Part shown: one piece after another, positions 31,384-42,719 of the stretch | Layout of the letters: each line of letters opens with the position of its first letter | Numbering within the stretch: the stretch's first letter is position 1 | DNA from: Microcyclospora pomicola | Lineage: Eukaryota; Ascomycota; Dothideomycetes; Capnodiales | DNA length: 64,000 bases | Assembly: GCA_002786065.1 (NCBI GenBank) | Contig: NHNY01000031.1 | Coordinates: forward strand, 373,510-437,509 | Direction of reading: 5' to 3' | The notes under the pieces: model-generated | Databases searched by the model: none | Told to the model about the DNA's origin: nothing | Seen by the model: the letters and a program-made list of their open reading frames with translations, nothing else | Program-made: the position numbers and the translations under genes

Positions 31384-32628
31384 ATGGGCTACCTCACCAC
31401 AGCCGTTGCTGCCCTTGCAACCAACGCCAGCAACCTTCGTCCTGCCAAGGAGCTCCCGAATGTTTCTCTCCTGGATGTCCTACTCCCTCGTTACGTGAAT
31501 CGATTGGTTGCAACCTCGACAGACAAGACGAAGAATGGGGACGTGAGTTTGGTAGCGCGAACTCGTGGTATGACAGCATACTGACTGAAAGGATGTCCAG
31601 GGCCAAACTGGTGCCGAAAAGCACGTCAGACCGAGTCGCCGCCCAGTCGATCACATTTCTGTGAGGAAGGACAAGTATGGCACGAAACAGATTGTCGCCC
31701 ACTTGGCAAATGCTGGGAATGATGGAGCTCAAGCAAAGAACAAGCTGGACGTAAGTTCGACAGGCCACAATGACTCGATCTGAGACTGACTACATAATGA
31801 AGAAGAAGGACGCTCAAGGCGGACATAAGGATGACAAGGTAGACTCGAGGAGGCCTCTGAAGGGTCAGATTTTACTTGAGCTAACGAGAAGCAGAAAACG
31901 GATGGCAGCTTCACAGCGGAGGAGGATGCAATGCTTAGAGAGCTGAAGGCGAAAAACATCTCCTACCAGAACATTGCCCAGGAAATGAAACGCACTCAGA
32001 AGCAGGTTAAAGCACGATGCCACGAATTGGGCATCAAGGGTGATGAGGGTGGTGGAGGCGCGGCCAAGAAGGACGAGAAAGGCGGCAAAAAGGGTGGTGC
32101 AAAGGTAAGGAAACCCGCATCCGGGTCGCCACTCAGCTATTGACTTTTCCATAGAAACAGAAGGAGTTCTCGGCAGAAGATGACAACAAGCTCAAGCAAT
32201 TGGCCGCTAACGATACACCATGGCCGGACATTGCCCGCGAGATGAAGTGCAACATCGACCACCTCAAAGCACGCTTGAAAGCAATCGACCCAGAAGCAAC
32301 GGGCAGGATCGAGAACGACCGGGGCGATGAACAGGAAAACAACGACGGGCACGAGAACGAGGAGGCGAAGCACGAAAAGTCGAAAGCTCCATCATCGACA
32401 GCACCGATCGCGGATGAAGAGATGCGTTTCAGCATGCCGCAGTGGATCGAGCTGCTGGAGGATGGCATCTTCGACATGTATGAGCTGCAAGTCCTGATGC
32501 AGATCCTGATGGTGGATCCCGAGCAGTCATGGTTGGCCGTGGCCTCGCGCTTCTTCGACCACACCGGTAGGCGTGTGCACCCGGATGATGTCCGCGACAA
32601 GTTCGAGCAGATGTTTCGTATGCAATGA
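31384..32628 (+). CDS. Tandem SANT/Myb-like domain protein, five exons
   Basis: Exons 31384-31542, 31601-31750, 31803-31838, 31895-32104 and 32155-32628 give 342 aa; all junctions are phase 0. The third exon has only 12 codons (KKDAQGGHKDDK). Two SANT/Myb-like helical repeats sit at about residues 118-162 (FTAEEDAMLRELKAKNISYQ, NIAQEMKRTQKQVKARCHEL) and 187-226 (FSAEDDNKLKQLAANDTPWP, DIAREMKCNIDHLKARL). They are separated by a Gly/Lys-rich linker. A third folded part at the C-terminus (MPQWIELLEDGIFDMYELQV, then PEQSWLAVASRFFDHTGRRV) resembles another trihelix. DNA or chromatin binding is inferred from the repeats. The N-terminal 100 residues match nothing I know. The exact protein is not recognised. 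Confidence 0.72.
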
Positions 32629-32802
32629 CGCATTGTCTGAGAAGGTTCGGGAGGGTGGCTACGTGTACTCGGATGTCGGCATAATGGGACGAACTGTATA
32701 CTAGTGTAAGGGGATGCAGGGCTCGAATGAAATCAATGCCTTGTGCCTAGCTTCTAACAATAATGATGATACATGCTTCGCAATGACTTTTACAGCACAA
32801 AA

Positions 32803-34578
32803 CTATCTTGGAACCCAGTCCTTCCATTTTGACGCTCGCGCTGCCACATAGTCCTTCGATGATATAGCTTTCCTGAGTCCCAGAATACCTCCAAATGGCC
32901 AGATGTTCTTCATCGACTCTAACAATCCTTTGCTTCCAGCAGTAGCCGTGGAAAAGTCGGGATCTCTTCTCACTTTCTCATAGACTGTCGGCAATGAAGT
33001 GGCGTGATACTTCTCTCGCAACTCATCATACCAGATGCGGTTGAAGTCGCTCCAGAACTCCTCTTCGGAGTGGAACGTTTGCGCATACAGCCACCGCATG
33101 CCGCCCAGCTCCTTGAGTTTTGCTTCGATATCCTTGTTCATCTCGACGAATTGATTCTTGGACCGAGGACCCATCCCCCACAGGCCAATATTGAGCATTT
33201 GCTTCAGTGTCTTGCCATCGTCTTCGTACGCTGCTGACTGCGGATGCATGGTGGGAGGCGGACTTTGTTTGAGAGGACACAGCCAGAGCGGCCAGATCCC
33301 AGTCCGTTCGTCAGTGAAGTCGACGAACTCTTTGGCGGTGGCGTACGGTAGGGCGAGATCTTGGATGATCATCCGGTCAGACTCTCCACTCCCGTGAAGA
33401 GCTTTGTACAACATCCGCGTGTGGAGGAAGTCATCCAGCCACCATCGCGTGAAGTCGGTAAATGGAAAGCGAAAGTATTTGAACGCTGCGACGCCAACCC
33501 AGAACCCGCCACGATCGTAACGGAAAAGGTACTCTGGCAGTGGAATTACCTCTGAGATTGGCTCCATGCTGTTCTTGACGCGGTCTTGCACATGTAGATA
33601 AAACCAAGGATCCTTGGGATGGCTAAAACGCTGGATAGGGAGATCGGGTCCAGGCGTGTCGGTGAGGCTGCCAGTAACAATAACTCCCCTGTCCTGTGAA
33701 TACATGATACCATCGACATAATCATACTGGCTGTCAGCCTTTGTGAACTCTTGGCACTTCTCGATGGCTTCCGTCATGTCTGCAACGGGGTGGTAGGTTG
33801 TCTCAACAAATTTGGCAGCCTTGCGTAGTTGGATCTCGACAAGTGTCGTCACACCAAAAGTACCAAGTGCACCTGCAGCTCCATGGAAAAGATCCGGATT
33901 CTGCATGTCAGAAGACGTTATGACATCGCCATTGGCCAGGACCGTTTCCACTTGTGTCAGGGTTCTGTTGAAAAAGCCGTGCTTGAAAGAACTACTTTCG
34001 CCCGAAGTGCCGGCGTAGCCACCCCCAGTAGTGATGCCAGGGAACTCCATTACGACCGAGGGTATGAGCCCATGCTCAAGTGTGGCTTCCACCAGTCGAT
34101 CCATGGGCACATTCGGCTGAACAAGCGCAGTCTGCGCTTCAACATCGACATGGAGGACTTTGTTTAGCCGACTGGTATCCACCACCTTCGCCGGATCACG
34201 TCCGAGAGCGGACGCTCTTGTGCTGTTCGTCGAGCCATGAAAGATTCGGAATTTTTCCTTGCGATCGTAGAAACCACGGACGGATGTGGCGATTTGCTCG
34301 ATTTCATGACGGTGTACGTCTAATGCCTCTTGCGCTGCGGCTGGCCTTGTGTGTATTTGGCGCTGGCAAGTATTTTGCTTTTTGCTTGCTATGTGGAGAC
34401 GTCCGGGTGGTTTGTTCCATCGATCAGAAAACCGAGTTCGGGCTTGAGGCTCGATTGAAGCATGTGAGAGTGCAGCATGGTGAACAGAACCAGTGAAACA
34501 AGCTTTTATCTTTCTTGCTCGTCGCACATGCGCATGAGCTGCCCGACATCGCGGAAATATAGGCGCCAGGACCTCCAT
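32803..34578 (-). CDS. FAD-linked oxidoreductase, delta(24)-sterol reductase (DHCR24)-like, copy 1
   Basis: A single-exon frame of 591 aa from the ATG at 34578. The core starts at about residue 85 (DVHRHEIEQIATSVRGFYDR). It contains the FAD-binding PCMH domain with FRIFHGSTNSTRAS, VVMEFPGITTGGGYAGTSGE and GALGTFGVTTLVEIQL, then the DHCR24-type cap with DPWFYLHVQDR, LFRYDRGGFW, TRWWLDDFLHTRMLYKALHG, IWPLWLCPLKQSPP and GGMRWLYAQTFH. DHCR24 reduces the sterol side chain with NADPH. The role of these fungal relatives is unknown, since ergosterol synthesis uses Erg4 for a related step. The N-terminal 84 residues are Arg- and His-rich and absent from the second copy (56046-57560). They may be a targeting sequence or wrongly included leader. 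No transmembrane helix is obvious. Confidence 0.82.
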   Translation of the reverse strand: MEVLAPIFPRCRAAHAHVRRARKIKACFTGSVHHAALSHASIEPQARTRFSDRWNKPPGRLHIASKKQNTCQRQIHTRPAAAQEALDVHRHEIEQIATSVRGFYDRKEKFRIFHGSTNSTRASALGRDPAKVVDTSRLNKVLHVDVEAQTALVQPNVPMDRLVEATLEHGLIPSVVMEFPGITTGGGYAGTSGESSSFKHGFFNRTLTQVETVLANGDVITSSDMQNPDLFHGAAGALGTFGVTTLVEIQLRKAAKFVETTYHPVADMTEAIEKCQEFTKADSQYDYVDGIMYSQDRGVIVTGSLTDTPGPDLPIQRFSHPKDPWFYLHVQDRVKNSMEPISEVIPLPEYLFRYDRGGFWVGVAAFKYFRFPFTDFTRWWLDDFLHTRMLYKALHGSGESDRMIIQDLALPYATAKEFVDFTDERTGIWPLWLCPLKQSPPPTMHPQSAAYEDDGKTLKQMLNIGLWGMGPRSKNQFVEMNKDIEAKLKELGGMRWLYAQTFHSEEEFWSDFNRIWYDELREKYHATSLPTVYEKVRRDPDFSTATAGSKGLLESMKNIWPFGGILGLRKAISSKDYVAARASKWKDWVPR

Positions 34579-36186
34579 CACTCATGTGTGTTGCTCATGG
34601 GACCGATGAATGTGTTCAGCATGGTTCCCAGGTCATGTAGCCGGTGCTCGTTTCCGTGCAACGGCTGGTCCGTGCTGGAAGGAGTAGCACGACGCTTGCA
34701 TACATACATGTTATTCTACAACATTGAAGAATGCCTTGAGTCTGGACGCTCGAAACAGTGAAATCGCCACGAAATCGATTTCCCGAATGCACTTCTCATA
34801 TCTTACATGTGGTCTGATGTGAACTGAAAGTCAGGCAGTGCGTTGATGCTGGTGCAAGTGAGCTTTGATATACCTCACAACGAAAACGCCTACCTTTCGC
34901 CCTTGGGTGCCCAGATCACTATGCCTCCTCACAGGATTCAATGTGTTCGGACTGTATTATGCATGAACTCATATCAAGTTATAAACGAAGCAATGAACAC
35001 AAGCGTAAGCTACCAAAGTGTGAAGTGCTCTATGTACACAGCTTGCGCAACTTGATGTCAACACAGTCTCATCTCGTGTACTCTTCATGACCTGATGCAG
35101 TACTTTCCCCAACCACAATGAAGTCGTGACCCTGTGCCCTATACTATAAGAAGAATGCGAACTGGCACATTCAGCCTGTCACCGCCAATCCATATCATGT
35201 ATCAGGACTGCTTTGGACAAAGCGGATCCGGATGCGACGTTGCGCAACCGCGAACCCGTGGCCTGTCTGGCCATGTTATTGACCTTGGCTTCTCCGGATT
35301 AAGTACTCGTGTTTTCTCCGTAGTGCATCTGGAGCATGTACCTTGTTCTCCGAACGTCCAGAGGGTAGGAGGTTGAACACAGAATGTCACATCAAAGTGC
35401 TTCGCTATGTGGCATAGAATTATCCATTGATGGAGGTGGCCACAGCCGTGGTGAGCGATCATGAATTGGCACATTTTGTGCCTGGCCTTACGTTTGGTTG
35501 GTGCAAGGTGCTCGGTGATGCTTCAAGTAGAGGGATATGTGCTCTCCGTCTGGATTTGCTTGGAGATCGTGTGGTAGTCGGAAAATCTTGACTGCTATCT
35601 TCAAGTCCTTGCAGTCGCCTGTTCCGGATTATATCGTCTTGCATCGTGCGTCTGTTTGCGATGCGCTGTAAAGCTGTTGTCAATGCAGCCGTCTTCACTG
35701 ATTACTGAGTGAAGACAAGGTGTGCGTGATTGACGACATGTCCAAGCAGAGCTGAAGTTCGCCCATGCTGATCTACGAAATATGACCACTAATGTGCTTG
35801 GTGTCAGAATCACTGGCAGCATTTCTGCGTTTTGACCCAGACGAGATCCGTTTTAACACATGTACCGGGCATTCAGTGATTTCATTGTAATCTTTCAAAG
35901 CTCTAGGCTCCGTTTTTTTCCCGGTCATCGAGAATCTGTCAATCAACCAGTCAGAATAGTAAGCTGCCTCAAATATGTTACCAGGTTTATGAATGGAAAT
36001 GCGTCACAGACACAGACGTGGAACAGAAAAGAGTTCTCAAACGCTTCTATTCATCACCATTGCGCAAGCAAAGTCATCGCCCGCTTGCCACTAGGTTGCA
36101 GACAAATTCATGTGTACAGCGAACGAGCCGGATTCTCATTCGACGCTTTCACAACCCTCACGACAACATCCAACGGTATTGGCACC
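34579..36186. other. 1.6-kb region with no recognised gene
   Basis: Open frames are short, AT-richer than neighbours and without family likeness. No terminal repeats, transposase fragments or heavily mutated coding remains are visible, so I see no sign of a transposon relic. Confidence 0.4.
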
Positions 36187-36613
36187 TCATTGCTTGTTAT
36201 CAGGATCCTCCAAAATACCCTCAGCTTCCAGTCTTCGTCGCGCTTCCTCCAACGCCCAGGTTTGGATACTGTGTACAAGTCAGCATTCGTCTGATTTATC
36301 ACAAGCTGGCGATTCTGGCGCACCTGGTATCCGGTTTGTAACAGTATCCAACAACTCCAAACAGAACGGATCCGAAGAACCCGTAAAACCAAACATTCTC
36401 CCAGCCTTCGGACTCTGGCTTCTCGCCCGGCTTCACGCCGAACAGCCAGCCACCTGGAGCATCGTAGTGGTCTTCGTGTGCATGAGAGTCGCCAGCACTT
36501 CGTACTGCAGTGGTGGAGAGAGGTCGTTGGAGTGTCCGGGTCGCGAAGTTCGGGACAATCTGCAGGCGCGCCCGCGATGAGGAAATAAGCCGGGTTGTGC
36601 GTAGGAGCGACAT
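36187..36613 (-). CDS. Complex I ESSS subunit (NDUFB11-type), mitochondrial
   Basis: Exons 36613-36324 and 36268-36187, with a 55-nt intron, give 123 aa. The GTGCGC donor is slightly off consensus, but splicing restores the family ending KPDTSIQTWALEEARRRLEA followed by EGILEDPDNKQ. Residues 1-40 form an Arg/Ser-rich mitochondrial presequence (MSLLRTTRLISSSRARLQIV). The mature part has HEDHYDAPGGWLFGVKPGEK and one membrane helix (VWFYGFFGSVLFGVVGY). Known role: accessory subunit in the membrane arm of NADH:ubiquinone oxidoreductase in the inner mitochondrial membrane. Reading through without splicing would truncate the conserved C-terminus. The gene is divergent from the DUF2293 gene (708 bp). 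Confidence 0.9.
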
Positions 36614-37321
36614 GTTGGGGACGTCGACTCAGTCAGTGTGTCGCCGAAAGTGGAGTGCACCGTGTCAGTGTACTTCCAATGTGACGTTGAGTCCGTTGGT
36701 CGTGGCCGCCGTGGAGTGTAGTGCGATCCCGTGATTGGGATCAACACTAGCGCGGTTCGGGAAGAACCGCTGCAGAAAGGTCTCTAGAAGACGACATCAA
36801 CCTTGTCCAACCCTTCTTCTTCTCCATCAATCATCAACAACACCTTTTGACTGTCGTCTGTCCGTACTCTCGACAGTGGTCAGTGAGTACGTGAAGCTAT
36901 CGTAAGCCCGTCTGGGCAGGTATAGACTGTGCAGAATCTGCGCATTCTCTGGGGTACAAGCCCAGCTGTAAAGCGATCCGCATCCTGCTCCAATCCTTGA
37001 CATTGTCTTTGTCGAGCTTCACGATCCGGACCAGCTCTTTCCTTGGGACTTCCGTCCGCTTGAGTTGGGTTCCAGCGTTTTCCCGATACTGCTTCACAGG
37101 AAGACAGCAGGCCACCGCCTGGGTGCATTGTTTTCGCCGATTTCCGCTTACAACGCACTTCCAGATCTGTCCAGAGTCATTTCTGTTGCTCTTTGTTGCA
37201 GGCGCTCGAGGGCTGGCATCAAGGCACATTTCCGATTTTTCCTTGTTCTTGCTAATTTTCCAGTCTGTTTCGCAACGATCAGTTCTGTTTATTTCTCAGC
37301 ACTGTCACCTACTTTGCTACC
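36614..37321. promoter_or_regulatory. Divergent intergenic region, ESSS subunit / DUF2293 gene
   Basis: 708 bp between divergent starts. No operator recognised and no supportable gene. Confidence 0.35.
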
Positions 37322-39379
37322 ATGACCGCTTTCAAAGCCTCGGCCTCGCGGGCCCCTTCGCGAGCTGGTAGCGCAGCCCGTGATATTGTTAAGCGACGTG
37401 ACAAGAAGTATAAGACGGAGCAGAAGCGCGTGCTCGAGCGCAGGAAAAAGTTGGAACTAGAAGTGCGTGCCTCGAAGACTCGCCTTCGAGATCAGGATAC
37501 TAATTTCGAATGAAAATGCAGACCTCTTACGCCAACGCGCCCGCAGGATATGTATTTGTACCTGTGGGTACCCCTGATCTTTCTGAAAGGTGCAAAGATC
37601 TTTCCAGACAGCAAGCTTATCCGGTCCGCGTGGTCAATGTGCGTACTGATGATTATGTTGCACACAGGCAGCGCTCAATTCGGTTATTGGAGCAAGGACT
37701 AATCTGCTGACATGTCCACATAGGCTAAACCTGTAAGCAAGCACGCCTGGGACACTCAAAAGGTATCGCATCATATCCACCGCATAGGCTACCATTTCCG
37801 AGCCGAGATTGTGGAGCAGGCTTGTGAAGAACTGGGTTACATCTTGCAAGATGAAAAGTACATCAAAGCACAAGACCTCATGAAGCGTGCCCAGGAGACT
37901 TCCATTTCTCGGACACTCAAGAAGTACGGCATCAATATGACGATGTCCACGCAAACCCGGGAGAGTCTAGATCAAGTCAGAGCCGCTATCAAAGAGCTGT
38001 TCCCGAGAATACCCGAAGGAGATTTGCAACAAATCGTGAAGCATGCTTGGGAAGAGGGTACTGATCGGGTGGGTACAAACTCGACATTAGACCTTCCCCG
38101 TCGTGTGCAGCTGGCGGTGATAGCTAGAATACGTCACAACTACACTGACTACGATCGCCTGTTGCGAGCTTTTGAGTGGGCAGAAGCTCGTAGGATCGTG
38201 GAGCCGGAGTGCCTGCAGAAGATCATCGAGTGGCGAGGTGAAAATGACGATATGGACGAGGACCAGGAACTCGAGGAAATCGTCCGAGAAACAATTGTCA
38301 TTGACGATGACGACGAGGACATGCCAAATCGCGGTAATGTTATTGAATTGGACGACGAGAGTGACACGAGCATTGAAATCACTCACGAGATCGCACATGA
38401 GGGCGACCTGGGCGCAGAGAGCACAGACGAGAGGTCTAGGGCCTTTCACAATCGCTTCTTGCCGGTGCGGCGCACTCTTGCACAACGAAGTGATATTGCA
38501 AGGCAGAAAATTGGCGCTGCAAAGAAACGTATCAGAGATGGCCTTCCTCCGCGCACGACCACATATACACACCAAGCCGAGTCAGTACTGCAGCCCGATC
38601 ATCATGCTTCCACAGCGCAATATCAACAGAACGACATCCGCGAGCCAGCACAGTTCCAGAGCAAACTTCCGTACAACTCACCGCATTATCCAACTGAATT
38701 ACGCCCACCGGCATTTCATTATCATCAGGATCATCGCCGGAGTCCACCGCGAGAGGAAATTGTCATTGATGGGCAGCGCTATATCCGGGTGAGCTTCTTC
38801 ATAGACCGTTATGATGTTGCGAAGTGCACTGCTGACCAGGGTTCTCAGACTTCTGACTTGCCAGCACAACCGCAGCTCGATGCCCGAAATATCCGCCCAG
38901 CACATGAAGCAAATCCATACACACAGCCAGGCTATGTACAAGGCTTCCCACTACCAGCACCGCAATACCGCACATCCGCCATTATGGCTCAGCCAAACGA
39001 TCTGGCGCCATATGATCGCCCTATCGCATCTATCGAACGCAGCGACGCCACCATTAATCACTCGGCCGTCGCCTACGGTACCAGCTTGCCTGCACGACGC
39101 GTGGCTCCACCGCCAGATGCTGAGATCATCGACCTCACTAGCCCGCCCCGCCAAAAGTCTTACGCGCCAGTACCACAGCACCAATTCCGACTATACGATC
39201 GACCACAGACTCAAGTTCAGCGAGTTGTGTATCGAGAGCAACTGCCAGTGCACGGCGCTCCAGCACCAATACAATATCGTACTCCTAGCGATTGGCCAGA
39301 CGCACCAGCGCGCCTACAGCCACCACCACCACCAGCTGACGGTGCCGCGGCGCCAACTCAGTACTACTATCCTCGTTGA
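37322..39379 (+). CDS. DUF2293-domain protein
   Basis: Exons 37322-37462, 37522-37638 and 37724-39379 give 637 aa, all junctions in phase 0. The N-terminus is very basic (RRDKKYKTEQKRVLERRKKL). Exon 2 carries NAPAGYVFVPVGTPDLSERC, the typical start of fungal DUF2293 proteins. Exon 3 holds the DUF2293 domain itself at about residues 155-240: IKELFPRIPEGDLQQIVKHA, then RVGTNSTLDLPRRVQLAVIA and RIRHNYTDYDRLL. After that come an acidic stretch (VIDDDDEDMPNRG) and a long Pro/Gln/Tyr-rich tail ending QYYYPR. The function of DUF2293 is unknown. Basic head, acidic middle and disordered tail would suit a nuclear protein (inference). Acidic segments IVIDDDDEDM and VIELDDESD look like SUMO-interacting motifs. 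Confidence 0.78.
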
Positions 39380-39988
39380 CGATTCGAACAACACTTTCGC
39401 TGCAAACACGGCGTGAAGAGCGTTGTATGAAGGTTCCGTTCATGGGAACATGAGATCATGAAGTAACGCGCTCGACGACATGGGCGGTTTTACTACTACT
39501 TAATTTGTTTCGCCTGCATATGGTTACGCAACACGCATTTCAGCGTTCATTTTCCATACCTTGCCCTGCTTCGCAAGACCTTGTTCCAACTCAGCATCAG
39601 GTTATCAGACGACGATCGACCTTAAGTAGACGTGGAAATGGCACTTCTTCAACAAACTTGCGTAATTGTTTCGTGCTTGTCCTGTATATATATACTATCA
39701 AGCATGCTTAACCTGCGCGCTATGCGTACCGAAATCATCCCTCTTGAGTTGCCCTCAGATTCCTTTGCGCCAAATGCTTTCTCCACTGCCGTGCGCGTTC
39801 GTAAGAAGTAAAGACTTCTCTCTATCATCCTTCGAATTTTCTCTGGCCCTCTACCAGCTAACTGCCGTTTCACGTCCTCTGCTTCGGAAATGTGAAGCTG
39901 GACACTGCGGTGGATCCTGCAGCCAACCATTTTCCAGTGTAATCATCTGCTTGCAAACTCCATTGTTGTGCTCGTACTACTGCCCTCT
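39380..39988. other. Intergenic region between convergent genes
   Basis: 609 bp between the DUF2293 and GLE1 stop codons, presumably two 3' UTRs. No gene recognised. Confidence 0.4.
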
Positions 39989-41756
39989 TCACAACGTCGA
40001 ATGAAATTTGGTTTCCATGACGCCCGCAATCGCTCCCAGCAACTTGGCCTGAGCCACACCCGCGACTTCGTCGGCGGTCTGGGGGAACACGACGAGCGTC
40101 TGGCGGATGATGGCGCGGCCGGCGGCACCGAAGAGCTGGATGGCGCGCGGGATCGAATGCTCGAGCATGCCCTTGAGCAGCACGTAGTGGGCGGGCTGGA
40201 CGTGATCGCGGGGCAAGTTGATGATGCGCGCGATGCCCTCCCACCAGATGCGGTTGGGGGCGGGGTTCTCGCGCTTGGTTTTGCCGAAGTCGCGGAGGGT
40301 GACGGCGGAGAAGCCGGCGCCGAGCCCGAGGAGGCGTTGGTAGTATTGCGTCTCGGGGATGTAGTGGCCGGTCGTCGCGCGGAAGCCGTCTTCGCGCAAC
40401 CAGCCGAGGCGCTTGCGGCCCAGAGCGGTCTTCTGGGAGCCGTAGATGCCGAACACGAGCGGACAGCAGCGGTGGAACTTGGCCCAGAAGAGGTCGATGA
40501 GTGAGATGCCGTGGAACTGGTACTCGGCTTTGCTGAAGATGACGGCGGTGAGTACGCCGAGCGGATCGGCGGTCAGACCGTCGACGGAGCTTTCGGCAAT
40601 GAATTGGCGGATCACGCATTTGGCGAAGTGGTTGAGGAGGAACAAGAGGATGCCGGAACCTTGCGTCGTTGCTGTCGCGACACCCTTCCACGCGGCTTTC
40701 TCGGGGTAGTCGACGATGTATTGGGAAATGTCCACTTGAGGGCCAGGGATGCTGGCTGCTCTCGCGAGGATGGTGTTGATTTCTTGGGTCTGCGGGAATG
40801 ATTGAGATTAGTGTCTATACATGATCATGCACATCGAGTTGCATGATACTGACCGACGCCCTGTTCGCAGCCTTGTCCACTTTGTTCTGCTGTCCGACAC
40901 ATTTGATTATGGCTCTTCGCCAGTCGCCCAGCGTGTTCTTCAGTTCGGGGTGTTGTGAGCACTGCATTTTCACGTCTTCTCGCATAGCCTTCAGGCGCGT
41001 GTGGAGATGGAGGTATTTCTGATGTGCAACTTCGCGCTGCTCACTGTTGGTGACGATGCCAGCCATTGCTGCCACACTCGAAACTGCAGACCCGCCAGGG
41101 GCCTGATGGTGAGGCTGGATTGGATGAATCTCTGGTGGTTTCTGCGCAGCTCGGCGTGCCTCGTCGCGTTCCTTCCGTCTTGCTTCCTCCTCTGCATCAG
41201 CGACCTCACGAGCTTTGCGCTCAGCTTCCAACGCCGCCACCGCATCTTCCGCAGCTTTCTTCCGCGCCTCGGCGTGTGCCATTTTCGCGTCGTGGATTCG
41301 CTTCTCGGCGGCCGCCTCCTCTGCTTCATCCGCACCAAGCTGGTTCAACGCGGCCTCGGCTTGTTTGACCAGCTCCAACTTTTTTTTCTGCTCCGTCATC
41401 TGCTCCAGCGCCTTCTTCAGGTTCTTCTCTGCGACAGCCCGCTCCTTCCGTGCTTCCTGCTTGAAGCGTTTCCGCTGCAACCCTAGCTCAATCTTCTCGC
41501 GAGTGAGCTCGGCGGCTCGACGTACGGCCTCATGCTCAGCAAGGGCACGATCCAAAGCATTGCAATGTAACTTTTCTTGCTCGGAAGCTTTTGAATCCAA
41601 AGCTGTGGCGAACGTGCGTCCACCGTCAAGCACAATGCGGTTGAGGTCTTGGACCCGTTGTTGAGCGGGATTGCTGCTCATGCTGTCGTGTTTCTGGTGT
41701 GGTTGGCGGTGTGGCTGACTTTGCCTGAAAGGCGAGGGTCCTTGTGAAGTGTTCAT
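39989..41756 (-). CDS. GLE1: mRNA export factor GLE1
   Basis: Exons 41756-40854 and 40789-39989 give 567 aa. The 64-nt intron has a GTCAGT donor, a CACTAATC branch-like sequence and a CCCGCAG acceptor. The N-terminal half is one long charged coiled coil (about residues 60-215, with repeated Ala/Glu/Lys heptads). The C-terminal half is the all-helical GLE1 domain: VDISQYIVDYPEKAAWKGVA, FIAESSVDGLTADPLGVLTA, IDLFWAKFHRCCPLVFGIYG, a GFRATTGHYIPETQYYQRLL segment and WWEGIARIINLPRD. Known role: cytoplasmic nuclear-pore factor that activates the DEAD-box ATPase Dbp5 with inositol hexakisphosphate in mRNA export. Start chosen at MNTSQGPS because the upstream in-frame stretch has no ATG. Confidence 0.88.
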
Positions 41757-42719
41757 GGTGGAGATGGGTCGTCCAGACGAGGGTGAGTGAGAGAAAGCGA
41801 GAGCAACGAGCAATCTAACGAGTGTTATACATAGGGTGGTTGTCGCTCGACGGGGAGGTTGGCGAGCAGCAAGGGCGAATGGATCCGCGACGTGCAGCTC
41901 ATTGTGGTGCTATTGTCGCGGGGCGTGCCAAGATCAAGGCCCGTCTGGAAACAATAGGAGCTGCGTCAGAGTTGAATAGAAGTGAAGTTTGACCTGGCCT
42001 TCTTATTGTGCGTACCTCGCGCTGAATAGACTTTCTATGGCTACCATTGTAGAGCCGCGCCGCACGCCGCGGAGGCGCGCGCCGCGAGCCGCGCAGCCCC
42101 ACGAGCTAATGCATACAGTACTGATGAGGCTAAAGGAGTTGGGCGCTGCTCGTCACAGGATTCTGATATGCATACTTTAGGTAGCAGATAGTACTTAGCT
42201 GTGCCTACTGCTTACAAGTTCTGCCGGGGCCCCTTGGATCTCGCCTCTTCACCTTAACATGACCGCAGTATGAAGTGCTCACGTGCCGTAGTCCATGATC
42301 AGATCATCTTGTCCATATTTGCAAGCTGTTCAATCCCACGGCACAGCCAGTCTCCTACTTGGGAGCATCATGAGTGTGTTCTCCCCAAGTTTTCCTACTG
42401 TTCGAAGATGAATGTACCTGGCCGAAAATACATGTAGTCCTCTCTACCATGGATGACGTTGCGTACTATGGTCTAAGCGTCGGGGGTGGGAAACCACCAC
42501 GGCAGAGGACAACCACGTCTCTGTCTGGATTTCAGCTTCTACTCGGTGTGTGCAATTCCTCATCAATAATGCATTGCACCACGTAAGGATCGTAGAAGTG
42601 CTTCGTACATTACATATATGTTCTTGTAGTAGCATCGTGAGTAGAATAAGAATCGTGAAGCTCTCGCATGATCACGTGTAGGGGTAGCAGTGTGTATCTG
42701 CGTCGTCTCCGCAATTGAG
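41757..42719. other. Intergenic region upstream of the SSD1 leader
   Basis: About 960 bp between the GLE1 start and the pyrimidine-rich SSD1 leader. It should contain both divergent promoters. A GC-rich palindrome-like patch (GCGCGCCGCGAGCCGCGC) lies at about 42075-42095. No gene recognised. Confidence 0.35.

Noticed and set aside
34579-36186. Possible transposon relic in a gene-poor, AT-richer stretch
   Set aside because: No terminal repeats, target duplications, or transposase or polymerase fragments were seen.
39870-40691. 273-codon minus-strand frame
   Set aside because: Another frame of the GLE1 second exon, Arg/Pro/His-rich and without structure.
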